Positions 18,075 through 26,326 of a stretch of 64,000 nucleotides of DNA are shown here, one piece after another. The notes beneath the pieces were generated by a model, which worked only from the letters and a program-made list of their open reading frames with translations, did not search any database and had not been told where the DNA came from. Position numbers and translations under genes: made by a program. Every line of letters begins with the position of its first letter. The stretch's first letter is position 1. Origin of the DNA: Virgibacillus sp. NKC19-3 (lineage in GTDB: Bacteria; Bacillota; Bacilli; Bacillales; Amphibacillaceae); assembly GCF_019837165.1 (NCBI RefSeq), contig NZ_JAGYHC010000001.1, positions 372,001-436,000 on the forward strand, in the 5' to 3' direction.

Positions 18075-18166
18075 ACGAAATATTTCATTTCCATAGCTGC
18101 TGGCACTTTGTTCAGATTGTTTTCATTTGAGCGGAAGAATTTTCATTGTTAACGTTCATTGGTTTC

Positions 18167-18943
18167 CTACACCGATTTCTGATATTTACGGAATGCCAAT
18201 GTTGCCAGCCAGACTGCAAAAATCAGAAAGGAAAGCAAATAACCAAAGTGGCTCAGGATCAAGCTCCAATCAGGATGGGATCCGATCACCTCACATGCGG
18301 CTTCTCCCGCCCAACTCACGGGGTTAAAAAGGGCAACGGTGTGAATCCAGTCCGGGACGAGATCCAAAGGCATAAATAATCCGGAAAGAAACATTAAAGG
18401 CAAAGAGACAAAACTGACCGCCGACATTAATCCCTGTTCGTTTCTCACAAGCAAAGCCAGTGCCATAGATAATGCACCGAAGGCGACCCCAACCAACACA
18501 CCAAAGGCAATCAGCATGAGAATCCCTCCAAAACCGCCGGCAAATGATGCGCCGAGTGCTAAGGAAAGCAGGATCATGATCAAGGCTTGAATGATCATGG
18601 TTACCGCGTTTTGTGCAAGTGGACCGAGGATCATTGAACTTCGTTTGACCGGTGAGATAAGAAAGCGGTTCAGTACTCCGCGCGTATGATCGCCTATGAT
18701 ACTCATGCCCGCATATCCACCGGCCATAAAAGTACTCATAATGATGATGCCCGGAGCGAGAAACGTAATATAGGAGTCGGTGTTGAAACCGGGAATGTCA
18801 ATAATGTTGCTAAAAAGCGAACTGAATAGGACTAGCCAAATGATCGGTTGAATGAGATTCATAAATATTACAAACGGCATCCGAGAAGTGTTCCGCAGGT
18901 GACGAAGGGTCATATACCATGAATGGCTGAGTATTTGCATCAT
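18167..18943 (-). CDS. ABC-2 type drug/antibiotic exporter permease
   Basis: 258 residues, six membrane helices, ABC-2 family. Typical features are FMNLIQPIIWLVLFSSLF near the N-terminus, the GVLNRFLISPVKRS cytoplasmic coupling segment, and the FVSLPLMFLSGLFMPLDLVP helix pair. With the ATPase encoded just upstream (start and stop overlap by one base) it forms a DrrAB-like exporter. Third gene of the merR operon. Confidence 0.9.
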   Translation of the reverse strand: MMQILSHSWYMTLRHLRNTSRMPFVIFMNLIQPIIWLVLFSSLFSNIIDIPGFNTDSYITFLAPGIIIMSTFMAGGYAGMSIIGDHTRGVLNRFLISPVKRSSMILGPLAQNAVTMIIQALIMILLSLALGASFAGGFGGILMLIAFGVLVGVAFGALSMALALLVRNEQGLMSAVSFVSLPLMFLSGLFMPLDLVPDWIHTVALFNPVSWAGEAACEVIGSHPDWSLILSHFGYLLSFLIFAVWLATLAFRKYQKSV

Positions 18944-19950
18944 TAATCACTCTCCCTTTGAGCTTTGCTGAAGGTTTGGCCGGTATATCGTAAATAGACA
19001 TCGTCCAACGATGGGCGAGAAATTGTGGCTGACGAAACTTTGATTCCTGATTCTTCGAGAGTACCCAAAACGACAGGAATAGCTCTAGCGCCATTATTTG
19101 TGCGTACGTACAATGAATCTTTTTCTGCCATCGTTTCATCAACTTCTTCCACTTCATCAAGTATACGTCGTGCTTGTTCATTGGAATCAGATGCTGCCAA
19201 TTCAATATGAAGGGCATCTCCGTGTAATTCTCCTTTTAATGCCTCCGGACTTCCTCGGGTAACAACTTTTCCGTGATCGACAATAGCCATCTGATCGGCT
19301 AATTGATCTGCTTCCTCCAAGTAATGAGTGGTTAATAAAACGGTCAAACCTTCGCCTTTCGCCAATTGCGAGATGTTTTCCCATAAGGCTGACCGCGCCT
19401 CTGGATCGAGTCCTGTAGTGGGTTCATCAAGAAAAAGAACTTGTGGCCGGTGAATGAGGCCCATGGCAATGTCCAGCTTACGTTGCATTCCGCCCGAGTA
19501 GGTACGGCAAACACGATCAGCCGCATCTGTCAGATCGAAACGTTCCAACAATCCGGAAATCCGGGATTTAAGGAATGGACCGCTCAATCCATACATTTGC
19601 CCCTGGAGCGTGAGATTTTCACGTCCAGTACTTTGCGGATCCACACCCGATTTTTGAGCAACACATCCGATAATTCGACGTATAGCCTCTGGCTGGTGGG
19701 TGACATCTAACCCGGCAATTTCAATTTTTCCACGATCCGGCTTTGTAAGGGTTGTCATCACCTTAACGGCGGTTGATTTGCCGGCACCATTTGGACCAAG
19801 CAAGCCGAAAACTGAACCCGATTTCACTGAAAATGTCAGTCCGTCCAGTGCTTTTACACTTTTGCTGTATGTTTTGGTCAGCTGTTGTACCTCTATGGCT
19901 TTTTCCTTTGATCGTGCTGTGGATGTTGTTGTTTGTGTCAAACTATTCAT
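18943..19950 (-). CDS. ABC transporter ATP-binding protein (DrrA-like)
   Basis: 335 residues from ATG 19950 (RBS AAGGGG). Walker A LLGPNGAGKST, signature YSGGMQRKLDIAMG, Walker B VLFLDEPTTGLDP, switch HYLEEAD; the C-terminal about 80 residues are the DrrA extension used to dock to the permease. The longer frame to 20073 overlaps merR and is rejected. The gene begins inside the last codons of merR (8-base overlap), so the pair is translationally coupled and induced together. Confidence 0.92.
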   Translation of the reverse strand: MNSLTQTTTSTARSKEKAIEVQQLTKTYSKSVKALDGLTFSVKSGSVFGLLGPNGAGKSTAVKVMTTLTKPDRGKIEIAGLDVTHQPEAIRRIIGCVAQKSGVDPQSTGRENLTLQGQMYGLSGPFLKSRISGLLERFDLTDAADRVCRTYSGGMQRKLDIAMGLIHRPQVLFLDEPTTGLDPEARSALWENISQLAKGEGLTVLLTTHYLEEADQLADQMAIVDHGKVVTRGSPEALKGELHGDALHIELAASDSNEQARRILDEVEEVDETMAEKDSLYVRTNNGARAIPVVLGTLEESGIKVSSATISRPSLDDVYLRYTGQTFSKAQRESD

Positions 19951-20722
19951 TTTGTTTTCCCCTTTTATGATTTTCGTTGTCTTTTTTGTTGCGTTCGCGC
20001 TTATGCATAATCGTAACGGCACGGTCAATAAAGGAAACGACCTCTTCATCCATGGGGTAAAAAGTAATCTCACCGCTGTGATCTTTGATCGCTTTCCACA
20101 TTTTTGCCTCTAATACTTCATCCCCTGAAAACATGGCGTCCACTTTATCCATCCATTGCCGCGCCAACTGTTGGGCTGTTTCAGAACTCGCATCCACGTG
20201 AATATTTGCCCGAACGGCGTGAATGATTTTCTGCCATTCCCTAAAGTCATTTTCATTCATTTGTGTACCTACATCTTTGATCGCCTCGTGTTCATCAGGA
20301 TTAAAATAGTTTTCAAACAGGCGCCGTGTAGCATCTGTGTCTTGCTGAAACATATGAATCATGTCAAAGATGACGGGCCATCTGACTTCTTCTTCAAAGC
20401 GAATCGAATAGAGTACGCCCTGTACTGCGCGTTCCAACTCTTTCAAGTGTTTTTGCTGCTGCTGGATCATTTTTAGTTGTTGTTCCAGCGATTGCTCCCA
20501 GGATGCTGTGGATTGCTCCAAAACCTCCTGTACCTGTTGCAATGAAAAGCCAATATATTTCAAGGCTAGGATTTGTTCCAGGCGAAGGACGTCATCATCG
20601 TCGTATAAGCGATGGCCGCCTTCCGTGCTTGAAGAAGGCGTGATCAAACCGATTTCGTCATAATAATCCAATGTGCGTACCGTTACACCAGTTTTTTTAG
20701 AAAGCTGACCAATGGAATACAT
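19943..20722 (-). CDS. MerR-family regulator with TipAS antibiotic-binding domain
   Basis: 259 residues. Residues 1-75 form the winged helix (YSIGQLSKKTGVTVRTLDYY), 75-110 a Gln-rich coiled coil, and 140-245 a TipAS-like all-helical domain (FENYFNPDEHEAIKD ... QWMDKVDAMFSGDE). TipAS-type proteins trap macrocyclic antibiotics and activate resistance genes. It is the first gene of an operon with an ABC exporter and is preceded by a 19-bp-spaced promoter. The same operator core is found again upstream of the DUF2268 gene at 26327. Confidence 0.92.
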   Translation of the reverse strand: MYSIGQLSKKTGVTVRTLDYYDEIGLITPSSSTEGGHRLYDDDDVLRLEQILALKYIGFSLQQVQEVLEQSTASWEQSLEQQLKMIQQQQKHLKELERAVQGVLYSIRFEEEVRWPVIFDMIHMFQQDTDATRRLFENYFNPDEHEAIKDVGTQMNENDFREWQKIIHAVRANIHVDASSETAQQLARQWMDKVDAMFSGDEVLEAKMWKAIKDHSGEITFYPMDEEVVSFIDRAVTIMHKRERNKKDNENHKRGKQNE

Positions 20723-20754
20723 CTTTTCTTGTCTCCTTCACGGTGATTTCTCTC

Positions 20755-20785
20755 AGTATAAAACATCACGTAACGTGCGATTCAA
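20755..20785 (-). promoter_or_regulatory. Autoregulated MerR promoter of the exporter operon
   Basis: On the minus strand, TTGAAT (20785-20780) and TATACT (20760-20755) are 19 bp apart. The spacer contains the palindrome CACGTTACGTG followed by ATG. This is the classic MerR operator layout. Confidence 0.85.
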
Positions 20786-20854
20786 GGGTGAGATTCATTT
20801 TTTTAAAAGGAAGAATTTGAAACTTGTGTTGATAAAGTCCACATCTCGAAATAA

Positions 20855-20908
20855 GCCCTGGTTCAATTAATGGGTGCGGGAGCCGAATAAATTGGGCTTT
20901 TTTGTTAG
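20855..20908 (+). terminator. Possible terminator
   Basis: AAGCCC...AATT pairs with AATT...GGGCTT across a long loop, followed by TTTTTT. It lies upstream of the yjdF leader; the parent transcript is not clear. Confidence 0.45.
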
Positions 20909-20924
20909 CAACAATTAACATATA

Positions 20925-21050
20925 ACACGGAATGAAAAAACACGATCCGGTTGGTAGTCTGGGTACATCAGTGGATATATTGATGTCAGTAATCTTCCCC
21001 TCCTCGGGATGTCCATCATTCCATAAATTTTAATAATTAGAGGAGGAAAT
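20925..21050 (+). ncRNA. yjdF-type riboswitch (azaaromatic-responsive), probable
   Basis: A structured leader of a yjdF homologue. GGAATGA (20929-20935) pairs perfectly with TCATTCC (21016-21022) to close the domain, and inside are ACATCA/TGATGT and a GG...CC-rich arm. CCTCCTC (20999-21005) is an exact complement of the Shine-Dalgarno GAGGAGG (21040-21046), so control is likely at translation. The call rests on position and fold; the published consensus was not aligned. Confidence 0.6.
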
Positions 21051-21054
21051 CGTC

Positions 21055-21480
21055 GTGATCTTGACGGTTTATTTTGATGGTCAGTTTTGGGTTGGAGTGA
21101 TTGAACTTCGGAATCATCAAAGATTGAAGGCTTACCGTTATGTATTTGATCCGGATCCCAGCGATCCTGAAGTGTTAGAATTCGTAAATCACCATTTAAT
21201 CGATGTCATTGATAAAGGTAAACAAGTAGGAATTAAGTACAAAAGGAAACCAAGGGATAAAAAAATAATCCTAAACGTCATCAGCGACAGGTGCCCAAGG
21301 AAATGCAACAAAAGGGAATTTCCACAAAGGCTCAGGAAGCCATCGGAAAGGATATTGAACAAAATAAAAAAGAAAGTCTGAAATGAAGTAAAAAGCGAAA
21401 AGAGTTTTTAATCAGAGAAGGAGAGAGATTCAAAACAAAAAGCTAAACAAAGGCACAAAGAGCGATGCGATGATCTGTTG
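21055..21480 (+). pseudogene. yjdF: Frameshifted yjdF (DUF2992)
   Basis: GTG start behind AGGAGG. The first 67 residues match YjdF closely (TVYFDGQFWVGVIEL, then RLKAYRYVF and VLEFVNHHLI). A run of seven A (21259-21265), one short of the expected eight, then shifts the frame; the authentic basic tail (NPKRHQRQVPKEMQQKG, then STKAQEAI) is read in the next frame and hits a stop near 21384, with more tail-like residues (KQKAKQRHKE) in yet another frame to about 21480. The reading frame is thus broken at least twice while the riboswitch in front looks intact. YjdF function is unknown. Confidence 0.8.
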
Positions 21481-21548
21481 AAACAAAGGGTTGTTAAGGC
21501 CTAATATTAAGAACTCTTTTTATTGAATCAGGCTTTATTGGCCCATTC

Positions 21549-21566
21549 TGATCAAACTTTTTTATA
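21549..21566 (+). repeat. Exact copy of the 18-bp repeat TGATCAAACTTTTTTATA
   Basis: Identical to 13816-13833 near the rhomboid gene, 7.7 kb away; the same motif as the array at 12742, inverted. Confidence 0.7.
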
Positions 21567-21739
21567 ACCCACGTAAGATATAACTATTCTATTTTTAAAA
21601 CGAAAAAAGTCGTATAGCATGAACGTGTTATGAAGTATACGGGATATACCTTTTGGCACGTTTTTTGTTAATGATTGGATGGGTGAAGGTAGAGGGCTGG
21701 CCCGTGCGGGGAAAGTTGTTCCATAATAATAAAGTTCTT

Positions 21740-21928
21740 CATAATAACTTCTTTTCCCGCAGTAACTCTTTGTGTAGTTGGATTTTTCGGATCCAATCGT
21801 CACGCAATAGAATCGGCATCTATGTTAATGTCAACACCAATGTTATCGATAATTAAATTGCGAATAGTACTCTTTCCACTTCCGTTATTGCCTGCAAACA
21901 CAAAGAGTATTGGCTGATGTGTGTGCAT
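21740..21928 (-). pseudogene. Zeta-toxin family kinase, truncated
   Basis: ATG at 21928 opens LFVFAGNNGSGKSTIRN, with the Walker A of small zeta/UDP-sugar kinases (COG4185), then DINIDADSIA and an in-frame TGA. Beyond the stop the same frame continues RLDPKNPTTQRVTAGKE and then loses similarity exactly where a 25-bp direct repeat begins (21715-21739). About 130 C-terminal residues are missing. It overlaps the upstream small gene by one base (TGATG), the usual coupling in antitoxin-toxin pairs. The locus is dead as a toxin. Confidence 0.75.
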
Positions 21929-22116
21929 CAGGATTCACCATGGAGGGGAACAATTTTGCCATTTGGATATTCCTTAACAAGCACACCATTTTTGTCGTAT
22001 ATAATATATGTGTTATTAACTTTTGCATCAATTCTTGCTCGCTCACCGGTCATCCTGGCCCATTTGTCAACCCAGCCGTATTTTCGCTGAGATTCATTGT
22101 TTTGCTGTTTTAACAT
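21928..22116 (-). CDS. Small protein upstream of the zeta-toxin relic (putative antitoxin partner)
   Basis: 62 residues from ATG 22116 (RBS GAGGGTGG; an alternative GTG at 22128 abuts the RBS). Basic N-terminal half (KQQNNESQRKYGWVDKWARM), then a beta-rich end (NTYIIYDKNGVLVKEYPNGK). It is the conserved first gene in front of COG4185-type zeta kinases, so an antitoxin role is inferred from position only. It remains intact although the toxin is broken. Confidence 0.65.
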   Translation of the reverse strand: MLKQQNNESQRKYGWVDKWARMTGERARIDAKVNNTYIIYDKNGVLVKEYPNGKIVPLHGES

Positions 22117-22390
22117 CAAAATCACCACCCTCTTTTCATTATATCAGATTCCTGATTAGATTATAATATTGGGTGCCTTTCAATTTATTTTCCTTCATTT
22201 TGGTATAGTGTCAATAAACGACAGTATACAATCAAGGTACAAATATGGGACAAAGTTGAAATTGCTATTACTAAGAGTTGTTCCATAATAATAAAGTTCT
22301 TTACTTGAAAAATTGGTTTCATTTGAAATATAGTTTTATACTGAACTAATAAAAGGAAGCACGCTATATTAAAGAGAAAGGTGCAAAAAC

Positions 22391-23158
22391 ATGATGATAA
22401 ATCACCAATTAGTAATAGACAATTTTGAAGAAAAATTAACAGCATTTACGCATGCAGTTAGTGGAGAACTTACAAAGGAAGAAGATTTCGTCATCGCAAA
22501 TACAGAAATTCCTACTGATACATTCAATGTATTATTGCCGAAATCTCCCAATATCATAAATGCAGTTAAGATTAGACATGGAATCGATCGTTTTTTTGAT
22601 AAAGCGTATCCCTTTAGTATTTGGATTGATGCTCAGTATGTAAACGATGATTGGAAAGAACTTATACAAGCATATGACCTAAAAGAAACGGAACGGAATG
22701 TCATGATGAAACTGGATAATACACTTCATGTTGGGCCAAGAATTTCCCATCAGCTTACGATTACTAAAGTGAGCAATAATGAAGAACGTTTAAACTATAT
22801 AGCAGTATTTATGAGCTTATTTGAAGGAACATCAGAAAAAGATGCATTAGAAAGTTATTTTAATACGTTTTCACAACGAAAATTAGGTTCAGCAGTTGAG
22901 ATGTTTGTTGGATGCATAGATGAAAGGCCTGTAACTACCGGTTTATTAATAGAAAGCGAAGATAGTTATGGCATCTATGATGTGATGACAAAAGATGCAT
23001 ATAGAGGTAAAGGAATTGGCAGTGAAATGTTTCAATTTCTTCTAACTCAAACAAAGGATAAACAAAAACCAGTTGTATTACAGGCTTCGGATGATGGGAA
23101 AAGTATCTATAAGCGATTTGGATTTACAGATGTCGGAGAAATGATGGTATTTGAATAA
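22391..23158 (+). CDS. GNAT-family N-acetyltransferase
   Basis: 255 residues. The C-terminal 120 residues are a GNAT domain: motif A in VMTKDAYRGKGIGSEMFQFL (acetyl-CoA pyrophosphate loop R/Q-x-x-G-x-G/A) and motif B in VLQASDDGKSIYKRFGFTDV. The N-terminal 130 residues have a separate, GNAT-like degenerate region (PFSIWIDAQYVNDDWKELI), a two-lobe layout common in Bacillus proteins of unknown substrate. Monocistronic, RBS AAAGGTG. Confidence 0.88.
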   Translation: MMINHQLVIDNFEEKLTAFTHAVSGELTKEEDFVIANTEIPTDTFNVLLPKSPNIINAVKIRHGIDRFFDKAYPFSIWIDAQYVNDDWKELIQAYDLKETERNVMMKLDNTLHVGPRISHQLTITKVSNNEERLNYIAVFMSLFEGTSEKDALESYFNTFSQRKLGSAVEMFVGCIDERPVTTGLLIESEDSYGIYDVMTKDAYRGKGIGSEMFQFLLTQTKDKQKPVVLQASDDGKSIYKRFGFTDVGEMMVFE

Positions 23159-23409
23159 GGGGTTTCTTAAAAGTATGTGTTGTCACACTTTTAGTAGTTA
23201 CAGAAGGTCAATCAGGCAAATCTAGTATCAATATATATTGTCGTCCTGAAATAAATTTTGATATGATTACATTGGCAAGTAAAATTGCAACAATTCCGCA
23301 ATCGGATTCTATAGTGATGGAATGTATTAACTCAGAAGGGACAGTAATTCTTGGATATAGAAAAAGAGCTCGTTTTAATAAAAAACGAGGAAAAAACAAA
23401 GCAAATTGA
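23155..23409 (+). pseudogene. 3' fragment of an unidentified gene
   Basis: An open frame without a usable start encodes VVTEGQSGKSSINIYCRPEI ... VMECINSEGTVILGYRKRARF and a basic tail, stopping at 23409. It has protein-like composition and overlaps the helicase start by 59 bases in another frame. No family recognised. If it is the tail of a lost gene, the helicase was once translationally coupled to it. Confidence 0.3.
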
Positions 23410-26089
23410 ATCATGCACGTTCAGTGATGGTAAATGGAATATTAAGTTTTATAATACTGATAAGGTGTACAGGTACAGCGAAAAGAATGTGGTAAACGTA
23501 AACGACCCGACAGAAATAGGCACAGAAAAGATGATACTTTACTATAATGGCCAGCCACTTGGAAGTTCTAAGAAAATATTAGATTTCGGTCCATACAAGA
23601 GAGTAATTTTTAAAAATGGAGCGCAAAAAATATACCCTAGCTCAGCCCTTTCAATGGAACAAAATGCTCTTACAGACCAAGGAGTAAGCAATTGTTTTAC
23701 GTATTTAAAGGAATTAGCGGCTTATGTAGGCTATTTCGGAGACGAGGAAGTATCTTTGTTGAAGAAACAATACAACAACCTTGATTCCATCAGTCCGAGA
23801 AGTGTGTTAACTACGTACTTGGGAATGAATTCCCTTGCTGATGAGGAGAGAGAATCCCCGGAATTAATTTTTCCGTTTGGATTTAATGAGAGTCAAAAGG
23901 AAGCAACGAACTTGGCAATGACGGAACAAATGAGCATCATTAAAGGTCCTCCTGGGACAGGAAAGACACAAACAATTTTAAATATCATTGCTAATGCAAT
24001 TATAAACAACAAAGTAGTCGCAGTTGTATCAAACAATAATTCGGCTACGTCCAATGTGTTTGAGAAACTTGAGAAATATGGCATAGAATTTATTGCAGCT
24101 TTTCTTGGAAACAGTAAAAATAAAGAAAAATTTTTTAATGAGCAAAGTGGCGCATACCCTGATATGAGTGACTGGGTGTTGGGTGAAGAAGCGTTTGAGG
24201 CGATACGGCATGAGTTGCGAGAGTCACAAACTAAACTGGATCAAATGCTGCAATTTCAAAAGCAAAAAGCTATTTTAACTCGGGATTTATCAAGAATCCA
24301 ACTAGAGTATAAATATTTTCAAGAATACTATTCTCCTCTGGAAAATGAGGAGCCTGAATTAAAGTCTTTCCTGAGTTTGAATGCGGATAGAGTGTTGCGA
24401 TTTTTAGTGGAATATGAACAAACAATCAAAGAAGACAAGTATCCATTTAAGAATAAGGTGATCAATTTATTTGTGTATGGGATATATAATTTTAAATTGT
24501 ATCGTTATTCGCCTGAAACCGTGGTTTCGTACTTGCAGAAAATATATTATGAAGTGAAGATACACGAATTAACAGATGCAATCGAGAAGCTTGCCAGTAA
24601 ACTCGATCAGTTTGATTTTGATCATGCTATGCAGACGTTTAGTGAGAACTCGATGAAGTTATTTAAGGCTAGTTTAGCTGATAAGTATGGATTAGAGAAG
24701 GAAAGGGTACGATTTTCACCAGACATCTTACGGCAAGATTTTGGACGTTTTACGGATGAATATTCAATCATTTTAAGTACAACTCACTCGTTACGTAACA
24801 ATGTTCCGAGCAATTATTTATTTGATTATGTTTTAATTGATGAGGCTTCACAAGTTGATATAGTCACAGGTGCCTTGGTAATGTCATGTGCGAAAAAAGC
24901 GGTGATTGTCGGGGATGAAAAGCAGCTTCCTAATGTTGTAACTCAGGATGTGGAAGAGAAAACGACGAACGTTTTTAATACATATAATCTTAACTCTGCA
25001 TATCATTATGCCGATCATAGTTTGCTGACTTCAGTCCATGCCTTATTCGATACAGTGGCTACGACGCTATTAAAAGAGCACTATCGCTGTCATCCGCAGA
25101 TTATCGGATTTTGCAATGAAAAGTTTTACCATGATGAGCTCGTTGTTTTAACGGAGGAAAATGAGGACCAAGACCCTCTTGTTGTATATGAGACGGTGAC
25201 AGGTGATCATGCTAGGGGAACGGTGAACCAGCGACAAATTGATGTAATTTCACAAGAGGTTTTCACTGAACTTACATTGGAAGAAGATACGTCTGTGGGC
25301 ATTGTTGCGCCGTTTCGTTTGCAGGCGAATAAGTTGCAGCAAACGACGATAGACAATACTGAAGCAGATACGGTTCACAAATATCAAGGAAGAGAAAAAG
25401 ATATCATTATCCTTTCTACGGTTGCCAACAATGTAAAAGCAGATGACTTTGTCGATAATGCCAACCTGATAAATGTAGCAGTTTCACGAGCTGTGAAAAA
25501 ACTAGTTGTTGTTGTGGCAGCAGGGAGTAGAGAATGGCACGGTACAAATATTGGCGATTTAATTAGGTATATTACGTACCGGAATTTTAAAATTGTGCAA
25601 AGTCAAATACGTTCAGTATTCGACCTGCTTTATCGTGATTATCATGATAAATTAATGGAGGTATTAACGAAACATAAAAAAGTTTCAGAATATAATTCAG
25701 AAAATTTAATGAACGTTGTCATCAAAAAGGTGTTAGAAGAAGATTCGTTTCAAACGCTGGATTATGTGCTTCATCAGCCATTAAGAATGCTGCTTAAAGA
25801 CACGAATAAGCTGACGGAAGCAGAGCGTGAATTTGCCTTGAATATACGAACACATACGGACTTCTTGATCTTTAACAAGATGGATAAAATGCCGGTCTTG
25901 GTAGTAGAAGTCGATGGCTACGCTTTTCATGCAAATGATCAGGATCAGCTTAAAAGGGATGCGATGAAAGATGCAATATTACAGAAGTATGATGTGCCAA
26001 TTCTTAGATTGGAGACGACTGGAAGTGAAGAAGAGAAGGTATTACGTAATAAAATGCTTGATTTGTTAAGTTTAAGCAAACAAATATAG
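23351..26089 (+). CDS. SF1 helicase fused to a C-terminal PD-(D/E)XK-like nuclease domain
   Basis: 912 residues from a TTG (RBS AGAAGGGA, about 10 bases). Residues 1-165 are a novel-looking N-terminal domain. An SF1 (UvrD/Dna2-AAA_11/12 type) helicase follows: Walker A IIKGPPGTGKTQT (about 196), Walker B YVLIDEASQVD (about 495), HYRCHPQIIGFCNE, APFRLQA, ADTVHKYQGREKDIII and NLINVAVSRAVKKL. A helical insertion lies between motifs I and II. The last 110 residues (TDFLIF, then LVVEVDGYAFHANDQDQLKRDAMKDA) have the D...ExD signature of a Vsr/DUF2726-type nuclease. Helicase-nuclease fusions of this design are frequent in anti-phage systems; a single-gene defence role is inferred from domains and accessory context, not shown. 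Confidence 0.85.
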   Translation: MDIEKELVLIKNEEKTKQIESCTFSDGKWNIKFYNTDKVYRYSEKNVVNVNDPTEIGTEKMILYYNGQPLGSSKKILDFGPYKRVIFKNGAQKIYPSSALSMEQNALTDQGVSNCFTYLKELAAYVGYFGDEEVSLLKKQYNNLDSISPRSVLTTYLGMNSLADEERESPELIFPFGFNESQKEATNLAMTEQMSIIKGPPGTGKTQTILNIIANAIINNKVVAVVSNNNSATSNVFEKLEKYGIEFIAAFLGNSKNKEKFFNEQSGAYPDMSDWVLGEEAFEAIRHELRESQTKLDQMLQFQKQKAILTRDLSRIQLEYKYFQEYYSPLENEEPELKSFLSLNADRVLRFLVEYEQTIKEDKYPFKNKVINLFVYGIYNFKLYRYSPETVVSYLQKIYYEVKIHELTDAIEKLASKLDQFDFDHAMQTFSENSMKLFKASLADKYGLEKERVRFSPDILRQDFGRFTDEYSIILSTTHSLRNNVPSNYLFDYVLIDEASQVDIVTGALVMSCAKKAVIVGDEKQLPNVVTQDVEEKTTNVFNTYNLNSAYHYADHSLLTSVHALFDTVATTLLKEHYRCHPQIIGFCNEKFYHDELVVLTEENEDQDPLVVYETVTGDHARGTVNQRQIDVISQEVFTELTLEEDTSVGIVAPFRLQANKLQQTTIDNTEADTVHKYQGREKDIIILSTVANNVKADDFVDNANLINVAVSRAVKKLVVVVAAGSREWHGTNIGDLIRYITYRNFKIVQSQIRSVFDLLYRDYHDKLMEVLTKHKKVSEYNSENLMNVVIKKVLEEDSFQTLDYVLHQPLRMLLKDTNKLTEAEREFALNIRTHTDFLIFNKMDKMPVLVVEVDGYAFHANDQDQLKRDAMKDAILQKYDVPILRLETTGSEEEKVLRNKMLDLLSLSKQI

Positions 26090-26111
26090 GTAGGGTATGG
26101 GGTTATAACTA

Positions 26112-26163
26112 GTGAAGCTCGCTGCCATGTTTTATTTTATCTTGGTTGGTTTGCTACTTTTTT
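26112..26163 (+). pseudogene. Short remnant related to the UbiA gene at 29603
   Basis: The frame reads VKLAAMFYFILVGLLLF and closely parallels VKLPAMVYFIFVGLLLF in the UbiA prenyltransferase (about 30317-30368), also at DNA level (about 80 percent over 52 bases). It is all that remains of a paralogous or duplicated copy. Confidence 0.55.
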
Positions 26164-26262
26164 TAGACATCAAACAGAGAACAATACGGTTTTTCCGGAA
26201 AAGTAGGGAAATCATTCATTTCGTTGTATGCCTCCCATTTTACGAAATGTGGCTTTTTTCTA

Positions 26263-26293
26263 TTGACCTTTACGTTACGTGATGCCTTATAGT
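26263..26293 (+). promoter_or_regulatory. MerR-type promoter of the DUF2268 gene, sharing the upstream merR operator
   Basis: TTGACC (26263-26268) and TATAGT (26288-26293) are 19 bp apart, and the spacer contains ACGTTACGTGATG. That 13-base core is identical to the one in the promoter of the merR-ABC operon (20755-20785), at the same distance from both boxes. Confidence 0.85.
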
Positions 26294-26326
26294 ACGAATA
26301 GAAGAAGGTACGAAAAGGTGGTTGCA

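Larger units (their letters stand above)
21715..22301 (+). repeat. 25-bp direct repeats flanking the zeta-toxin locus
   Basis: An identical 25-base sequence starting GTTGTTCCATAATAATAAAG occurs at 21715-21739 and 22277-22301. The first copy marks the point where toxin similarity ends; the second lies 160 bases upstream of the small gene. No terminal inverted repeats of a known IS were recognised. Confidence 0.7.

Noticed and set aside
18127-18379. Two short plus-strand frames
   Set aside because: Opposite the ABC permease gene, with no RBS or family signal.
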